DNA from: Streptomyces sp. TBY4 | GTDB taxonomy: Bacteria > Actinomycetota > Actinomycetes > Streptomycetales > Streptomycetaceae | DNA length: 64,000 nt | Reading direction: 5' to 3' | Assembly: GCF_024213195.1 (NCBI RefSeq) | Contig: NZ_JANAVF010000002.1 | Span: 62,001-126,000 of the forward strand | In this document: positions 17,016 to 27,908 of the stretch, piece by piece | How the letters are laid out: every line of letters begins with the position of its first letter | Numbering within the stretch: position 1 is the stretch's first letter | The notes under the pieces: generated by a model | What the model saw: only the letters and a program-made list of their open reading frames with translations | Database searches by the model: none | Told to the model about the DNA's origin: nothing | Position numbers and translations under genes: made by a program

Positions 17016-18827
17016 CTACGGTCCGCTGTCGAGCAGCTGGGCGAGGCCTTGTCGGGTGGCGGCGATGATCACTCTGTCGTCGGGTCCGAGGACGTGGCCG
17101 GGATGGAGGTCGAAGAGGAGTCCGCTGACGTGGGCCTGGCCGTCGAGGCGGGTGGCGCGCAGGTCGGGTCGGCGGTCGGCCGGGTCGGCGGTGTCGAGGG
17201 CGAGGACGCGCCAGTGGCCGGGCCTGGTGGTGTCCGCGATGGTCCGGCCGTCGAGGTGGGGTACGCCCGCCACGTCGATGGCGGCGAAGAGGAGCACACG
17301 GCGTTCGACGGGCAGGGCTCCCAGGATCTGGCGTCCCATCATGGCGGCCACGAATGCGGGCGCGGCCAGGGAGGTGACGCTGCGGCTGCGGGTCACCGCC
17401 TGGGGGTGGGCGGCGCGCAGGGTGCGGTGGACGGCGGTGGCGAATTCGTCGTCGTACAGGCGCAGTGCCACGCGCAGGTCCGGGTTGATGGTGCGGGCGC
17501 AGAGGATCGCTTCGAGGTTGGTGGTGTCGGAACTGGTGAGGGCGAGGAGGGCGTGGGCGCGGTGCACGCGGGCGGCTTCGAGGATTCCGTCCTGGGTGAC
17601 GTCGCCGAGGATGACCGGCACGCGCAGGCTCCGTGCCATGGGGATGCCGCGGGCTTCGGGGTCTTCCTCCACACAGACGACAGGGATGTCGAGTTCGCGC
17701 AGGCGGGCCAGGACGCGGGTGCCGATCTTGCCGAGGCCGAGCAGAACGATGTGGTCGCCGGTGCCACGCGGAGGGCGGCGCAGGGCGGAGGCCGATCGGA
17801 AGGATCCGGACGCCTCGAGGACGGCGGCGACCAGGACGGGGAGGAGGAGCAGGCCGACGAGTCCGGTGAACAGCTGGAGGAGCTGGCGTTCGACGGTGTC
17901 CTCGACTGCGGGGTCGTTGATGGAGAAGAGGTCCAGGAGGGTGATGTAGGCGGAGTGGGCGAGGGGGTCGCCGGTGGTGATCCAGGACGTGATGGTGATG
18001 GCGATGACGGCGGCGGTGAAGCCGGCCAGTGACCAGCGGACCCGGCGCGAGAACAGCTCCATCACCGGGAGACGGGCGGTACTGAGCCTGCGGGGTGCCG
18101 GGGACTGGGCGGTGTGCGATACGGCCTCGAGGACGACGGCGCCGCGCTGTGCCGACTGCGCTATCTCCATCGCAGCGGGCAGGAGCCGGGGACCGGCCGG
18201 CCCACTGGCGTCCGTCCCTTCGGTGCCGGCGGGATCCTCCGTGGTGGAGGAGAGCAGGGCCAGCGTGCACAGGGCCGGCTCGGAGGCTTCGCGCCGCTGT
18301 CGTGGGGTGCGTTCGATCGCACGGAACAGCAGGCCGTCGGCCTGGAGGACCTTGCTCGTGCCGGCGACGACGGTTGCCGCCAAGGCGGGGGCGGCGGTGT
18401 CGGCGTCCGAGAGGACCGTGATGGCCGATTCGCCGACCTGGCCCCCGGCCACCACTGCGGCCTGGTCGAGGAGTTCGGCGAGGTAACGGCCGAGCTTGCG
18501 GTTGTAGAGGCGGATGACCAGGCGGACCCGCGGGTTGATGCGGTGGGCGGTCAGCGCAGCACGGATGTTGGCTTCGTCGTCCTCGTAGACGAGCGCGAGC
18601 GCAGCGGCCCGTGTGATGCCCGCCTCCCGCAGCGCCGCCGCGTCTGCCGTGTCGGCTTCGATGACGTGCGTGGTGGCGGGGGGCTGGGGGCCGATGGTGT
18701 CGGCGTCGGGCAGCATGAGCGTGACGGGCTGCCGGTAGATGTCGTGGAGTTCGCCCGCCAGCCGTACGGCGAGCGCGTCGTCACCACAGACGATCACCGG
18801 CGGGGGGTTCGAGCCGCTCTGCGTCAC
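17016..18827 (-). CDS. Double Rossmann TrkA/RCK-type membrane protein
   Basis: A 603-residue ion-channel-like regulator. An N-terminal TrkA-N fold has a degenerate nucleotide loop (CGDDALA). Two transmembrane segments (about 270-295 and 320-345) flank a short loop in which no K+ filter (TVGYG) is visible. A second, complete Rossmann fold (GLGKIG, then a VVCVEEDP acidic strand end) and a TrkA-C/RCK_C domain follow. The layout resembles RCK-gated channels and CASTOR-like proteins; ion selectivity is unclear. It stands alone between the molybdenum operon and a two-component pair, in a region rich in cation-transport genes. Confidence 0.82.
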   Translation of the reverse strand: MTQSGSNPPPVIVCGDDALAVRLAGELHDIYRQPVTLMLPDADTIGPQPPATTHVIEADTADAAALREAGITRAAALALVYEDDEANIRAALTAHRINPRVRLVIRLYNRKLGRYLAELLDQAAVVAGGQVGESAITVLSDADTAAPALAATVVAGTSKVLQADGLLFRAIERTPRQRREASEPALCTLALLSSTTEDPAGTEGTDASGPAGPRLLPAAMEIAQSAQRGAVVLEAVSHTAQSPAPRRLSTARLPVMELFSRRVRWSLAGFTAAVIAITITSWITTGDPLAHSAYITLLDLFSINDPAVEDTVERQLLQLFTGLVGLLLLPVLVAAVLEASGSFRSASALRRPPRGTGDHIVLLGLGKIGTRVLARLRELDIPVVCVEEDPEARGIPMARSLRVPVILGDVTQDGILEAARVHRAHALLALTSSDTTNLEAILCARTINPDLRVALRLYDDEFATAVHRTLRAAHPQAVTRSRSVTSLAAPAFVAAMMGRQILGALPVERRVLLFAAIDVAGVPHLDGRTIADTTRPGHWRVLALDTADPADRRPDLRATRLDGQAHVSGLLFDLHPGHVLGPDDRVIIAATRQGLAQLLDSGP

Positions 18828-18982
18828 GGTTTTCCTCCTGCTCCTGTGCCTCGGACTCTTCCTCAGCCCGCTGCTCCTTGGGCGTCGCCGCCCGCATGTC
18901 CCGGGCGCGGGCGAGGGCGGCCGGATGGCGTGCAGACTTCGGTCTGTCCCCGGTCCCCGCCAGGGCGACTGCTGCTACTGAT

Positions 18983-19018
18983 ACGGCTACGGCTACGGCT
19001 ACGGCTACGGCTACGGCT
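18983..19018. repeat. Six tandem ACGGCT hexamers
   Basis: A perfect 6-bp repeat (six copies) spans the end of the response-regulator gene; the stop codon TAG falls inside it. Loss or gain of whole units keeps a stop in frame. A slip of one or two bases would instead read into an Ala-Val repeat frame that stays open further. Confidence 0.85.
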
Positions 19019-19676
19019 CGATCAGGCCCACGCGGATGGCGTAGCGGGTGAGTTCGAGACGGTCGCGCAGGCCGAGTTTCTGGAGCAGGTTGGCGCGGTG
19101 TCGTTCGACGGTCTTGGGGCTGATGACGAGGAGGTCGCTGATCTCCTTCGAGCTGTGGCCCTCGGCGACCAGTTTGAGGATCTCCTCCTCCCGCTCGGTG
19201 ATCGGCCGCTCCGGCAGCGGGCCGCCCGTGCGGGCGCGGTCGAGGTAGGTACGGATGAGGGTGCTCTCCGCACCCGGGTAGAGGAAGGGTTCGTCGCGCA
19301 GCGCGGCGCGGCAGGCCTCGACGAGGTCGCGGTCGGCGACGGATTTGAGGACGTACCCGGAGGCTCCGGCGCGCAGGGCTTCGAAGAAGTACTGCTCGTT
19401 GTCGTACATGGTCAGCATCAGGATCCGCAGCCCTGGTTGGAGTCGGGCGAGTTCGCGGGCGGCCTGGAGGCCGGTCTGGCGTGGCATGGAGATGTCGAGG
19501 ACGGCGAGGTCGAGGTCGAGGGCACGGGCCTGGGCGACGGCTTCGGCGCCGTCGGCGGCCTCGGCGACCACGGTCAGGTCGGGTTCGGCGTCGAGGATGA
19601 GGCGCACGCCGCGGCGGACGAGCGTGTGGTCGTCGGCGAGCAGGATGCGGGCGGGCCCGGCCTCCGGCTGACTCAT
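19011..19676 (-). CDS. NarL/LuxR-type response regulator
   Basis: A 221-residue DNA-binding response regulator. The receiver domain (about 10-125) has acidic pocket D15/D16, phospho-acceptor D61 (AVLDISMP) and the conserved K in GYVLKS. The C-terminal LuxR-type helix-turn-helix spans about 157-214 (ITEREEEILKLVAEG ... SPKTVERHRANLLQKLG). Its start overlaps the stop of the sensor kinase gene (ATGA), so they form a cognate pair. The stop codon lies in a hexamer repeat. Targets are unknown; the divergent K+/H+ antiporter genes are the nearest candidates. Confidence 0.93.
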   Translation of the reverse strand: MSQPEAGPARILLADDHTLVRRGVRLILDAEPDLTVVAEAADGAEAVAQARALDLDLAVLDISMPRQTGLQAARELARLQPGLRILMLTMYDNEQYFFEALRAGASGYVLKSVADRDLVEACRAALRDEPFLYPGAESTLIRTYLDRARTGGPLPERPITEREEEILKLVAEGHSSKEISDLLVISPKTVERHRANLLQKLGLRDRLELTRYAIRVGLIEP

Positions 19677-20626
19677 GCGGTTGCCCCCGTGATCTCGTGC
19701 ATGTCAAGTCGGACCTGGGTGCCGCCGTGCGGACCGGCCCCGACGAGGAGTTCGGCACCGATCAGCAGGGCACGTTCACGCATGCCCTGGATGCCGGCGC
19801 CCTCGTGTGCCTCCCCGAGGCCGTGGCCGTTGTCGCGCACCAGGAGTCCGGTGCCGCCGCGGGGCAGGGGCCGCAGGTGGACCTCGACGCGGGTGGCGCC
19901 CGAATGCCGGGCGGCGTTGGTCAGTCCCTCCTGCGCGACGCGGTAGATGACAAGTTCGGTGGCCGGATCCAGGTGGGGGAGTCCGGGGGTGATGTGGGCG
20001 GTGACGCCCAGGCGCGGCGTGGTGAACTCGGCGGCCAGGGAGCGCAGCGCGCTGTGCAGGCCGAGTTCCTCCAGAACACCGGGGCGCAGCCGGCGGGCGA
20101 TGCGGCGGATCTCGTCCAGGCTGGCACGGGTGGTCTCCTGGGCCTGGTGCAGATCGGTGCGCACCGGCTCGGGAGCACGGTCGGCGGCGTACTTGATCTG
20201 GAGGAGGACGGCGGTGAGGGTCTGGCCGATCTCGTCGTGGAGCTCCTGGGCGATGCGCTTGCGTTCGGCCTCCAGCGCGGTCAGCACCCGGCCGCTGCTG
20301 GTGGCCCGCTCGGCTTCGAGGCGGTCGAGCATGGCGTTGAAGGTCCGGGTGAGCGCGGCGACCTCCCCGCCGCCGCTGATCGTCGGGCGGGTGGCGGGCT
20401 TGAGGAGGTCGGCGGCCGCCATGGCCCGGTTCAGCCGGGCGAGCGGGGCCAGCCCGACCTTGAGGAGCACCGCGTTGATGATCAGCATCGCGGCCAGTCC
20501 GCCGAGCAGCACGAGCGCCTCCCCGAACAGCACCGGCGTGGAAACGGTGACCGGGCCCAGCAGCAGGGCCACCGCGACACACACAACGCCTGCGTTCAGA
20601 AGGAAGATCCGCCAGTACAACGACAC
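19673..20626 (-). CDS. Sensor histidine kinase, HisKA_3 type
   Basis: A membrane sensor kinase pairing with the NarL-type regulator. Two transmembrane helices (about 8-28 and 36-56) enclose almost no outside loop, followed by a HAMP-like linker, the HisKA_3 dimerisation helix (AQELHDEIGQTLTA with the phospho-acceptor His) and an HATPase domain (N-box NAARHSGA, DNGHGLG). I take the GTG giving MSLYWRIFLL because GGAAAGG lies nine bases upstream and the usual protein starts this way; ATG at 20659 and GTG at 20800 are in-frame alternatives with poorer sites. With so little external sequence, it probably senses a membrane or cytoplasmic signal. Confidence 0.88.
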   Translation of the reverse strand: MSLYWRIFLLNAGVVCVAVALLLGPVTVSTPVLFGEALVLLGGLAAMLIINAVLLKVGLAPLARLNRAMAAADLLKPATRPTISGGGEVAALTRTFNAMLDRLEAERATSSGRVLTALEAERKRIAQELHDEIGQTLTAVLLQIKYAADRAPEPVRTDLHQAQETTRASLDEIRRIARRLRPGVLEELGLHSALRSLAAEFTTPRLGVTAHITPGLPHLDPATELVIYRVAQEGLTNAARHSGATRVEVHLRPLPRGGTGLLVRDNGHGLGEAHEGAGIQGMRERALLIGAELLVGAGPHGGTQVRLDMHEITGATA

Positions 20627-20890
20627 GGCCACACGCCTTTCCAGCCGGTCCCCCAGCATCTGCCACGGCCGCCCGGCCGCCCCGTCTCCAGGTACGGCGA
20701 CCTGCGGCGGAACCCACTTCCCCGCTCCATCCTCACGTCGATGGAAGGCTGATGTCCATCCGTGCCGACACCCATATTTCGAAGGCGTGAAAAGTGGCAC
20801 GATGGGCCGGCCGAGCGGTCCTCTCCTGCCCGAGAACGAGTGTCCGCCGTAGCGGCATCACGTACAGAAACGAACACGAGGGGGACAGCT

Positions 20891-21376
20891 GTGCCTGCTC
20901 CACGGATGAGCACCACACCACTGCCCGGCATCGGGGTCCAGTACGACCTCACCACCCGCGAACACCGCCACCTCTCCGTGGTTGCACACCGCGACGGCAC
21001 GCGGACCGTGAACCTCTACCGGGCCGACGACCCCGATGCCTGCGCGCAGTCCCTGCACCTGACAGGTGCGGAGACGGCCTCGCTGATCGACGCGCTGATG
21101 CCCGCCCACCACAGCCCGAACGTCCTGCACACCACCGATCTCGGCCTGGTCGCCGAGCGGATCGAACTGTCCGCCCACTCGCACTGGAACGGCCGGGTGC
21201 TGGGCGAGACCAGGATGCGGACCGAGACGGGCGTCTCGATCGTGGCCGTACTGCGCCGCGCGGAAGCCCGCCCCTCGCCCGCGCCGGACTTCCGTCTGGC
21301 GGGCGGGGACACCCTCATCGTGATCGGCACCCGCGAGGGCGTCGACGCCGCCGCCGCGATACTCGGACGGGAGTGA
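20891..21376 (+). CDS. K+/H+ antiporter regulatory subunit (KhtT-like)
   Basis: A 161-residue soluble protein with a C-terminal RCK_C (TrkA-C) domain at about 80-160, ending in DTLIVIGTREGVDAA, the usual ligand-binding fold of KhtT/YhaT proteins that gate CPA2 antiporters. The GTG is set by GAGGGGGACAGCT just upstream; an ATG 15 bases later is possible. The antiporter gene follows within six bases, so both belong to one unit. Divergent from the two-component genes, it shares a 264-bp control region with them. The family is clear; regulation by nucleotide or pH is inferred from relatives. Confidence 0.87.
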   Translation: MPAPRMSTTPLPGIGVQYDLTTREHRHLSVVAHRDGTRTVNLYRADDPDACAQSLHLTGAETASLIDALMPAHHSPNVLHTTDLGLVAERIELSAHSHWNGRVLGETRMRTETGVSIVAVLRRAEARPSPAPDFRLAGGDTLIVIGTREGVDAAAAILGRE

Positions 21377-21381
21377 CGCCC

Positions 21382-22636
21382 GTGCACTCCGCTCTCTTCC
21401 TGATCGAGTTCGGTGCGATCATCCTCGGCCTGGGCCTGCTCGGCCGGGTCGCCGGACGACTGAAGTTCTCCCCCATCCCGCTCTACCTCCTGGCCGGTCT
21501 GGCCTTCGGCACCGGCGGACTGCTGCCCATGGGCGCAAGCGAGGAGTTCGTGGCGATCGGCGCCGAGATCGGCGTCATTCTCCTCCTGCTCATGCTCGGC
21601 CTCGAATACACCGCATCGGACCTGGTCTCCAACCTCAAGACCCAGTACCCGGCCGGCCTGGTCGACTTCGCCCTGAATGCCGTCCCCGGTGCCGTGGCCG
21701 CGCTCTTGCTGGGCTGGGGTCCGGTCGCCGCCGTGGTTCTGGCTGGAGTCACCTGGATCTCCTTCGTCCGGGGTCATTGCCAAGGTCATGGGCGACCTGG
21801 GGCGGGTCGGCAACCGCGAGACCCCGGTCATCCTGTCGATCCTGGTCCTCGAAGACCTCGCCATGGCCGTCTACCTGCCGATCATCACCGCCCTCCTTGC
21901 CGGAGTGAGCCTCGCCGCCGGCAGCGCGACCCTGGCCATCGCCCTCGGCGTCGCCGGCGCGGTCCTGTTCGTCGCGGTCCGCTACGGACGCCACATCTCC
22001 CGTTTCGTCTCCAGCGACGACCCCGAGAAGCTCCTCCTCGTGGTCCTCGGCCTGACCCTGCTCGTCGCGGGCATCGCCCAGCAGCTCCAAGTCTCCGCCG
22101 CGGTCGGCGCGTTCCTCGTCGGCATCGCCCTCTCCGGCGAGGTCGCCGAGGGCACCCACACCCTGCTCAGCCCGCTGCGCGACCTGTTCGCAGCCGTGTT
22201 CTTCGTCTTCTTCGGCCTGCACACCGACCCTGCGAGCATCCCGCCCGTACTGCTGCCCGCGCTGGCGCTCGCCCTGGTCACGGCGGGCACCAAGATCGCC
22301 ACCGGGTACTGGGCGGCGAAACGGGCCGGGATCGGAGTCAAGGGCCGCTGGCGGGCCGGCGGCACCCTCGTTGCCCGCGGCGAGTTCTCCATCGTCATCG
22401 CCGGGCTCGCCGTCACCGCCGGCATTGAACCCGCCCTGGGCCCGCTCGCGACCGCGTACGTCCTGATACTCGTCGTGATCGGGCCGCTCACCGCCCGCTA
22501 CACCGAACCCGTGGCCGCCTGGGTCAGCAGCCGCCGTACCCCACCGGCGGCGGCCACCCTGGCCGCGATGCCGACGCAGCCGGGATCCCGGGAGGATCTC
22601 AAGGACCAGGCGCAGGACCCGGCCGGCCGCGCGTGA
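21382..22636 (+). pseudogene. CPA2 cation:proton antiporter (KhtU/KefB-like), frameshifted
   Basis: The first part (GTG start, about 127 codons) encodes antiporter helices with LGLLGRVAGRL and LMLGLEYT. The family continuation (SGVIAKVMGDLGRVGNRETP and the remaining helices through RYTEP) is in the next frame. In the text CTCCTTCGTCCGG at 21759-21770 one extra T, at 21763 or 21764, breaks the frame; removing it gives WISSSGVIAKV, as expected. The rest of the gene is intact, so this is either a very recent mutation or a sequencing error. GGGAG eight bases before the GTG supports the start. It would form the membrane half of the system whose regulatory subunit lies just upstream. Confidence 0.85.
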
Positions 22637-22692
22637 GTTGGAACTCAATGCCGATCAGGTCTTTGCCCACGATCACCCAGCCCGCCGGCTCC

Positions 22693-22974
22693 CTAGGGCC
22701 TGCGGCGGCGCAGGCGGCGCCGGCGACTGGTGTCGAAGAGGTTCACCGCGAACGCGGCCACCATCAGACCGACCCCCAGCAGGAGCCCGTGGGGCACCAT
22801 CGCACCGGTGAACACGGCGGACAGGGCCGAGCCCATGGCCAGCCAGGCCCGGCCGTTGCGGTACTCGCGCGGCCGGCGGGGGCGGCCTCTGCCCAGTCCG
22901 CGGGCGAAGCGGGGATCGTCGTGCCACAGCACGGCTTCGAGTTCGGCGATCCGCTCATCATCGAATTCCGTCAT
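22693..22974 (-). CDS. DUF3040 membrane protein
   Basis: A 93-residue protein of the actinobacterial DUF3040 family: an acidic N-terminus (MTEFDDERIAELEAVLWHDDPRFARG), two transmembrane helices (about 44-75) and a very basic Arg-rich tail. The ribosome site AAAGGAGG, eight bases before the ATG, is excellent, so expression is probably high. It follows the ArsB/NhaD-like carrier on the same strand after 23 bp and may be cotranscribed. Function unknown. Confidence 0.85.
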   Translation of the reverse strand: MTEFDDERIAELEAVLWHDDPRFARGLGRGRPRRPREYRNGRAWLAMGSALSAVFTGAMVPHGLLLGVGLMVAAFAVNLFDTSRRRRLRRRRP

Positions 22975-22997
22975 GGTCGTTGCCTCCTTTCTGTCGG

Positions 22998-24296
22998 TCA
23001 GGCCAGTACGAAGTAGCGCAGCCATACGTAGAGGCCGGCCATGGCAGTGGTGACGGCGGTGACGATCAGGCCGTATCGGCTGAACTGCCAGAAGGAGATG
23101 TGGTGTCCGGCGCGGTCGGCGATGCCGACGGTGACGACGTTGGCGGAGGAGGCGATGATCGTGGCGTTGCCGGCCAGGTCCGCGCCCAGCGCGAAGGACC
23201 ACCACAACACCTGGGCTTTCTCGACTCCTCCGGAGGTGGCGACGATCTCGGAGACGATGGGGCCGGTCGAGGCGACGAAGGGGATGTTGTCGATGACCGC
23301 GGACGGCACGATCGATCCGAACAGCAGGGCCATGGACGCGCCGAACAGGTTGCCGTCCAGTGCACGGGCCGCTGCCTGGCCGAGGTCGGTGAGGATCCCC
23401 GTCCGGACCATGGCGCCGACCATCACGAACAGGCCGGCGAAGAACGCCAGGGTCTCCCACTCGACGTCGGCCGCGACCTTGCGGGCGCCGAGCCGGGATG
23501 CGGCAAGGAGGAGCAGGCCTCCGGAGATCGCCACGACTGACGGCTCCAGGTGCAGGGTGGTGTGCAGGACGAAGCAGGCCATCACGATCACGACGACGAT
23601 GCCGCTGACGGCCAGCAGGCGGGTGTCGGTGATGGCGTCGCGCTCGCGCATGGCCATGACGTCCGCGGCCCGCTTCGGGTCGTAGGAGAAGGAGCCGCGG
23701 AACATCCACCGGGCCATCACCGCGAACACCACGATCAGGACCGTGGTGATGGGTGCCATGTGGAGCAGGAAGTCGTTGAAGGAGAGTCCGGCACGGGAGC
23801 CGATCATGATGTTGGGCGGGTCACCGATCAGGGTGGCGGCGCCGCCGATGTTGCAGGCCATCACCTCGGCGATCAGATAGGGCACGACCGGGACGCCGAG
23901 CTTGGTGCACACCGCGATGGTCACGGGGGCGATCAGCAGGACGGTGGTGACGTTGTCCAGCCACGCGGAGAGGAACGCCGTCGCGAAGATCAGGAGAACC
24001 ATCAGCCGATAGGGGCGGCCCTGCGACCGTTTGGCGGCCCAGATCGCGACGAACTCGAACAGGCCGGTGCGTTTGAGGACGGAGACGATCAACATCATGC
24101 CCAGGAGCAAGAGGATGACGTTCCAGTCGATGCCGGCCACGTCGGAGAAGAACGCGTGCTCCGGATGGGTCGCGCCGATCAGCAGCATGACCACCGCACC
24201 GCCCAAGGCCGCGGCGACCCGGTGGACCTTCTCCGTAGCGATCAGCACGTAGACGGCCGCGAACACCGCCACGGCCAGCCACGCGGTGACGTTCAT
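22998..24296 (-). CDS. ArsB/NhaD-type (SLC13-like) ion transporter
   Basis: A 432-residue inner-membrane carrier with about eleven hydrophobic segments in two inverted halves. Characteristic motifs are SAWLDNVTTVLLIAPVT and NIGGAATLIGDPPN in the first half, and SAVIDNIPFVAS plus GADLAGNATIIASSANVV in the second. These fit the ion-transporter superfamily with ArsB, NhaD and citrate carriers; the exact ion is not decidable. Open frame continues upstream, but the helix-rich protein begins at this ATG. Neighbouring K+/H+ genes suggest Na+ or another cation-coupled exchange. Confidence 0.87.
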   Translation of the reverse strand: MNVTAWLAVAVFAAVYVLIATEKVHRVAAALGGAVVMLLIGATHPEHAFFSDVAGIDWNVILLLLGMMLIVSVLKRTGLFEFVAIWAAKRSQGRPYRLMVLLIFATAFLSAWLDNVTTVLLIAPVTIAVCTKLGVPVVPYLIAEVMACNIGGAATLIGDPPNIMIGSRAGLSFNDFLLHMAPITTVLIVVFAVMARWMFRGSFSYDPKRAADVMAMRERDAITDTRLLAVSGIVVVIVMACFVLHTTLHLEPSVVAISGGLLLLAASRLGARKVAADVEWETLAFFAGLFVMVGAMVRTGILTDLGQAAARALDGNLFGASMALLFGSIVPSAVIDNIPFVASTGPIVSEIVATSGGVEKAQVLWWSFALGADLAGNATIIASSANVVTVGIADRAGHHISFWQFSRYGLIVTAVTTAMAGLYVWLRYFVLA

Positions 24297-24433
24297 GGTG
24301 GGCCCGCCCAGCCGATGCGGGGGTGACGCGGGGTCGGGGTCGTCATCGGCGCGGCTCCGTTCACAGGTGCTGCCGCGAGCACCCTCGCCCCACGAGGGAC
24401 GCCCCGAACAGAAGGTGCTCCGGATCCCCACCA

Positions 24434-24721
24434 TCACCTGGCGCCGCAGCCCGGCGCATCGGGGCCAGCACCCATCTTCGCCAACGTGACGACGGAAGAC
24501 CTTCCCCGGACCAGCCCTGTTGCGAACCACCGGATGGCGCCGGCAACGACGACGGGGATGCCCGAGGCCGGCAGACCGGCCACACCGTAGGCGTTGGCCG
24601 GGTCCGCGCCCACGTACTCGTACGCGTTGCGGGCGCCGCCCGGAACGGGGTCCACCTGGAGGAAGCGGCCGGCGTCGGGGTCGTAGATGGCGGTGAAGGC
24701 GCCTGCGACGGAGTCGGTCAT
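24434..24721 (-). pseudogene. RHS core-domain remnant
   Basis: A 95-codon frame carries YDPDAGRFLQVDPVPGG, NAYEYVGADPANAYGVAG, the RHS-repeat-associated core that closes the shell just before a polymorphic toxin domain. Nothing of the long upstream YD-repeat shell is present, and the tail after the core is only about 45 residues with no toxin motif I recognise. It is probably the leftover 3' end of a deleted RHS gene. It sits between the ion carrier and the aldehyde dehydrogenase. Confidence 0.65.
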
Positions 24722-24778
24722 CGAGGTGGCCAGGCCGCGGGGTTCCTTTGTCCCGGGCTCGGCTCCTGGCGGCTTGAC

Positions 24779-24823
24779 AAAGGTGCCTGACCCGGGGAAA
24801 CCCGCGGGTCAGGCACCTTTTTT
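24779..24823 (+). terminator. Strong Rho-independent terminator
   Basis: AAAGGTGCCTGACCC (24779-24793) pairs perfectly with GGGTCAGGCACCTTT (24806-24820) and is followed by six T in all on the plus strand; on the minus strand the run is only three T. Just downstream of the aldehyde dehydrogenase stop, it should end that minus-strand transcript, and is better still for plus-strand RNA. Confidence 0.85.
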
Positions 24824-24830
24824 CGTGGCT

Positions 24831-26354
<1,524 letters not shown>

Positions 26355-26409
26355 GGTGGTCCTCCCCTTGCCGGGCGCCGGCCTCCGTCGGCCGGCGCTC
26401 GTGGTGAGG

Positions 26410-27783
26410 CTAGGGGCGGGCAGGTTGCCGGTACGTTGCACGGCCGCGCGACGAACGGGCCGCGTGCAAGTCAGCTTCCGAAGAGCTGAGTTCGGCCCCG
26501 AGACCGGACCCCAGTTCCGCGTCGATGGTCCGTACGCGGGCCAGCGCGGCCCTCCGGCCGGCCGGAGGCAGTACGGCCGCCAGGGCCCGCCAGACGTCGG
26601 TGTCCTCGGCGCCCCACGGGCTGCACACCCAGTCGGTCAGCAGCCCCGGGTCGGCCCGTGCGATCACGGCGGCCCGCGCCTGCTCCCCGATGTGCCGTCG
26701 GAGCCGGACGACGCCGGGCGCCGTCGATGCGGGCAGCAGCGGGCCCGGATAGCGGGCCAGTGCCGCCGAGACGGCGCCGGAGGCCAGGTGGCGGGTGACG
26801 GCGGAGAAATCGGCCTCCAGCGGTGCGGCCGTGCGGTAGGGGCGGGAGAGCAGGGCCCGGGGGCCCAACAGGCCGCGCAGCCTTGACATTTCGGCGCGCA
26901 GGGTGACCGGTGACACCGACTCGTCCTCGTACAGGGCGATCGCCAGTTCCTCCCCCGACAGCCCCTCGGGGTGGTGCGCCAGCAGCGCCATGATCTCGCT
27001 GTGCCGCCGCCCGAGCCGGACCTCGCGGCCGCCCGGGCCGGTCAGCAGCGCCTCGTCGCGGCCGAGCGCGGTGAGGTCGAGTGCGATGGGGCGGGCCGCA
27101 GGCGGCAGGCGGTCCAGGGGCACCGGATCCAGCAGGGCCAGCCGGGCCTCCGCCGCGCACGCCACCGCCCGCACGAAGGCGAGGGAGTGCGGATGGGCCA
27201 GCCAGTCGCCCCCGGTGACGTCGATCGCGCCGAGCAGCCTCCCGGTGTGCGGATCGCGGACCGGAGCCGCCGCGCAGGTCCACGGGTGCACCCGGCGGCT
27301 GAAGTGCTCGGCGCCGAAGACCTGGACCGGCTCCCCGACCGCCACCGCCGTGCCGGGGGCGTTGGTGCCCATCGCCGTCTCCGCCCAGCGGGCGCCCGGC
27401 ACGAAGCCGAGGCCCTCCGCGCGCCGCATCGTGGCGGGTTCGCCCTCCACCCAGAGCAGGCTGCCCCGCGCGTCGCACACCGCCAGCAGATGGGCCCCGT
27501 CCGAGGCGAAGGCGCCCACGAGGTCCCGGAACAGCGGGAGCACCCGGGCCAGCGGGTGCTGCTCCCGGTACGACCGCAGTTCCGCCCCGGCCAGCTCCAT
27601 CCGGGGCGTGCACTCCGGGCTGACCCGGGCCCGGGCGCAGCGGCGCCAGGACCTCGCGATGACCGCCCGCACCGGGGCCTCGACCCGCCCGTCCTGGGTG
27701 AACGCGGCGTGGGCCCGCCGTAGTTCCCGCGTCCGCTCGGCGGGGTCGGCCCCGCCCGGCAGAGCCACCGAAGGATCGTCCAT
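26410..27783 (-). CDS. GAF-domain transcriptional regulator (AcoR-like N-half)
   Basis: A 457-residue regulator. The N-terminal part ([12 protein letters not shown], then a GAF domain at about 95-225 with [15 protein letters not shown]) is that of AcoR-type activators of acetoin or alcohol metabolism. The sigma54 AAA+ ATPase domain is missing; instead the region about 245-320 looks like a winged helix ([21 protein letters not shown] ... [14 protein letters not shown]). The remainder is Ala/Arg-rich without a known motif. This shortened form is common in actinobacteria, which lack sigma54. It probably activates the aldehyde dehydrogenase gene next to it. GAGAGGGCGAC precedes the ATG. Confidence 0.85.
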   Translation of the reverse strand: MDDPSVALPGGADPAERTRELRRAHAAFTQDGRVEAPVRAVIARSWRRCARARVSPECTPRMELAGAELRSYREQHPLARVLPLFRDLVGAFASDGAHLLAVCDARGSLLWVEGEPATMRRAEGLGFVPGARWAETAMGTNAPGTAVAVGEPVQVFGAEHFSRRVHPWTCAAAPVRDPHTGRLLGAIDVTGGDWLAHPHSLAFVRAVACAAEARLALLDPVPLDRLPPAARPIALDLTALGRDEALLTGPGGREVRLGRRHSEIMALLAHHPEGLSGEELAIALYEDESVSPVTLRAEMSRLRGLLGPRALLSRPYRTAAPLEADFSAVTRHLASGAVSAALARYPGPLLPASTAPGVVRLRRHIGEQARAAVIARADPGLLTDWVCSPWGAEDTDVWRALAAVLPPAGRRAALARVRTIDAELGSGLGAELSSSEADLHAARSSRGRATYRQPARP

Positions 27784-27908
27784 GTCGCCCTCTCGCGGTG
27801 CCTTGGTACCCGGAGCGCCCCATCGTCGTACCGGCCCGCCGCCCCGGCAAGCGGTACGTCGGCCAGTGCGCGGAGCCCGCAGGCCGGTCCCCGCCGGTGC
27901 GACGGCTC

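Noticed and set aside
20794..22428. A plus-strand frame joining sequence under the KhtT-like gene to the antiporter
   Set aside because: The part before 21382 is out of frame with the RCK protein and has shadow composition; the part after the frameshift is likewise not coding in this frame.
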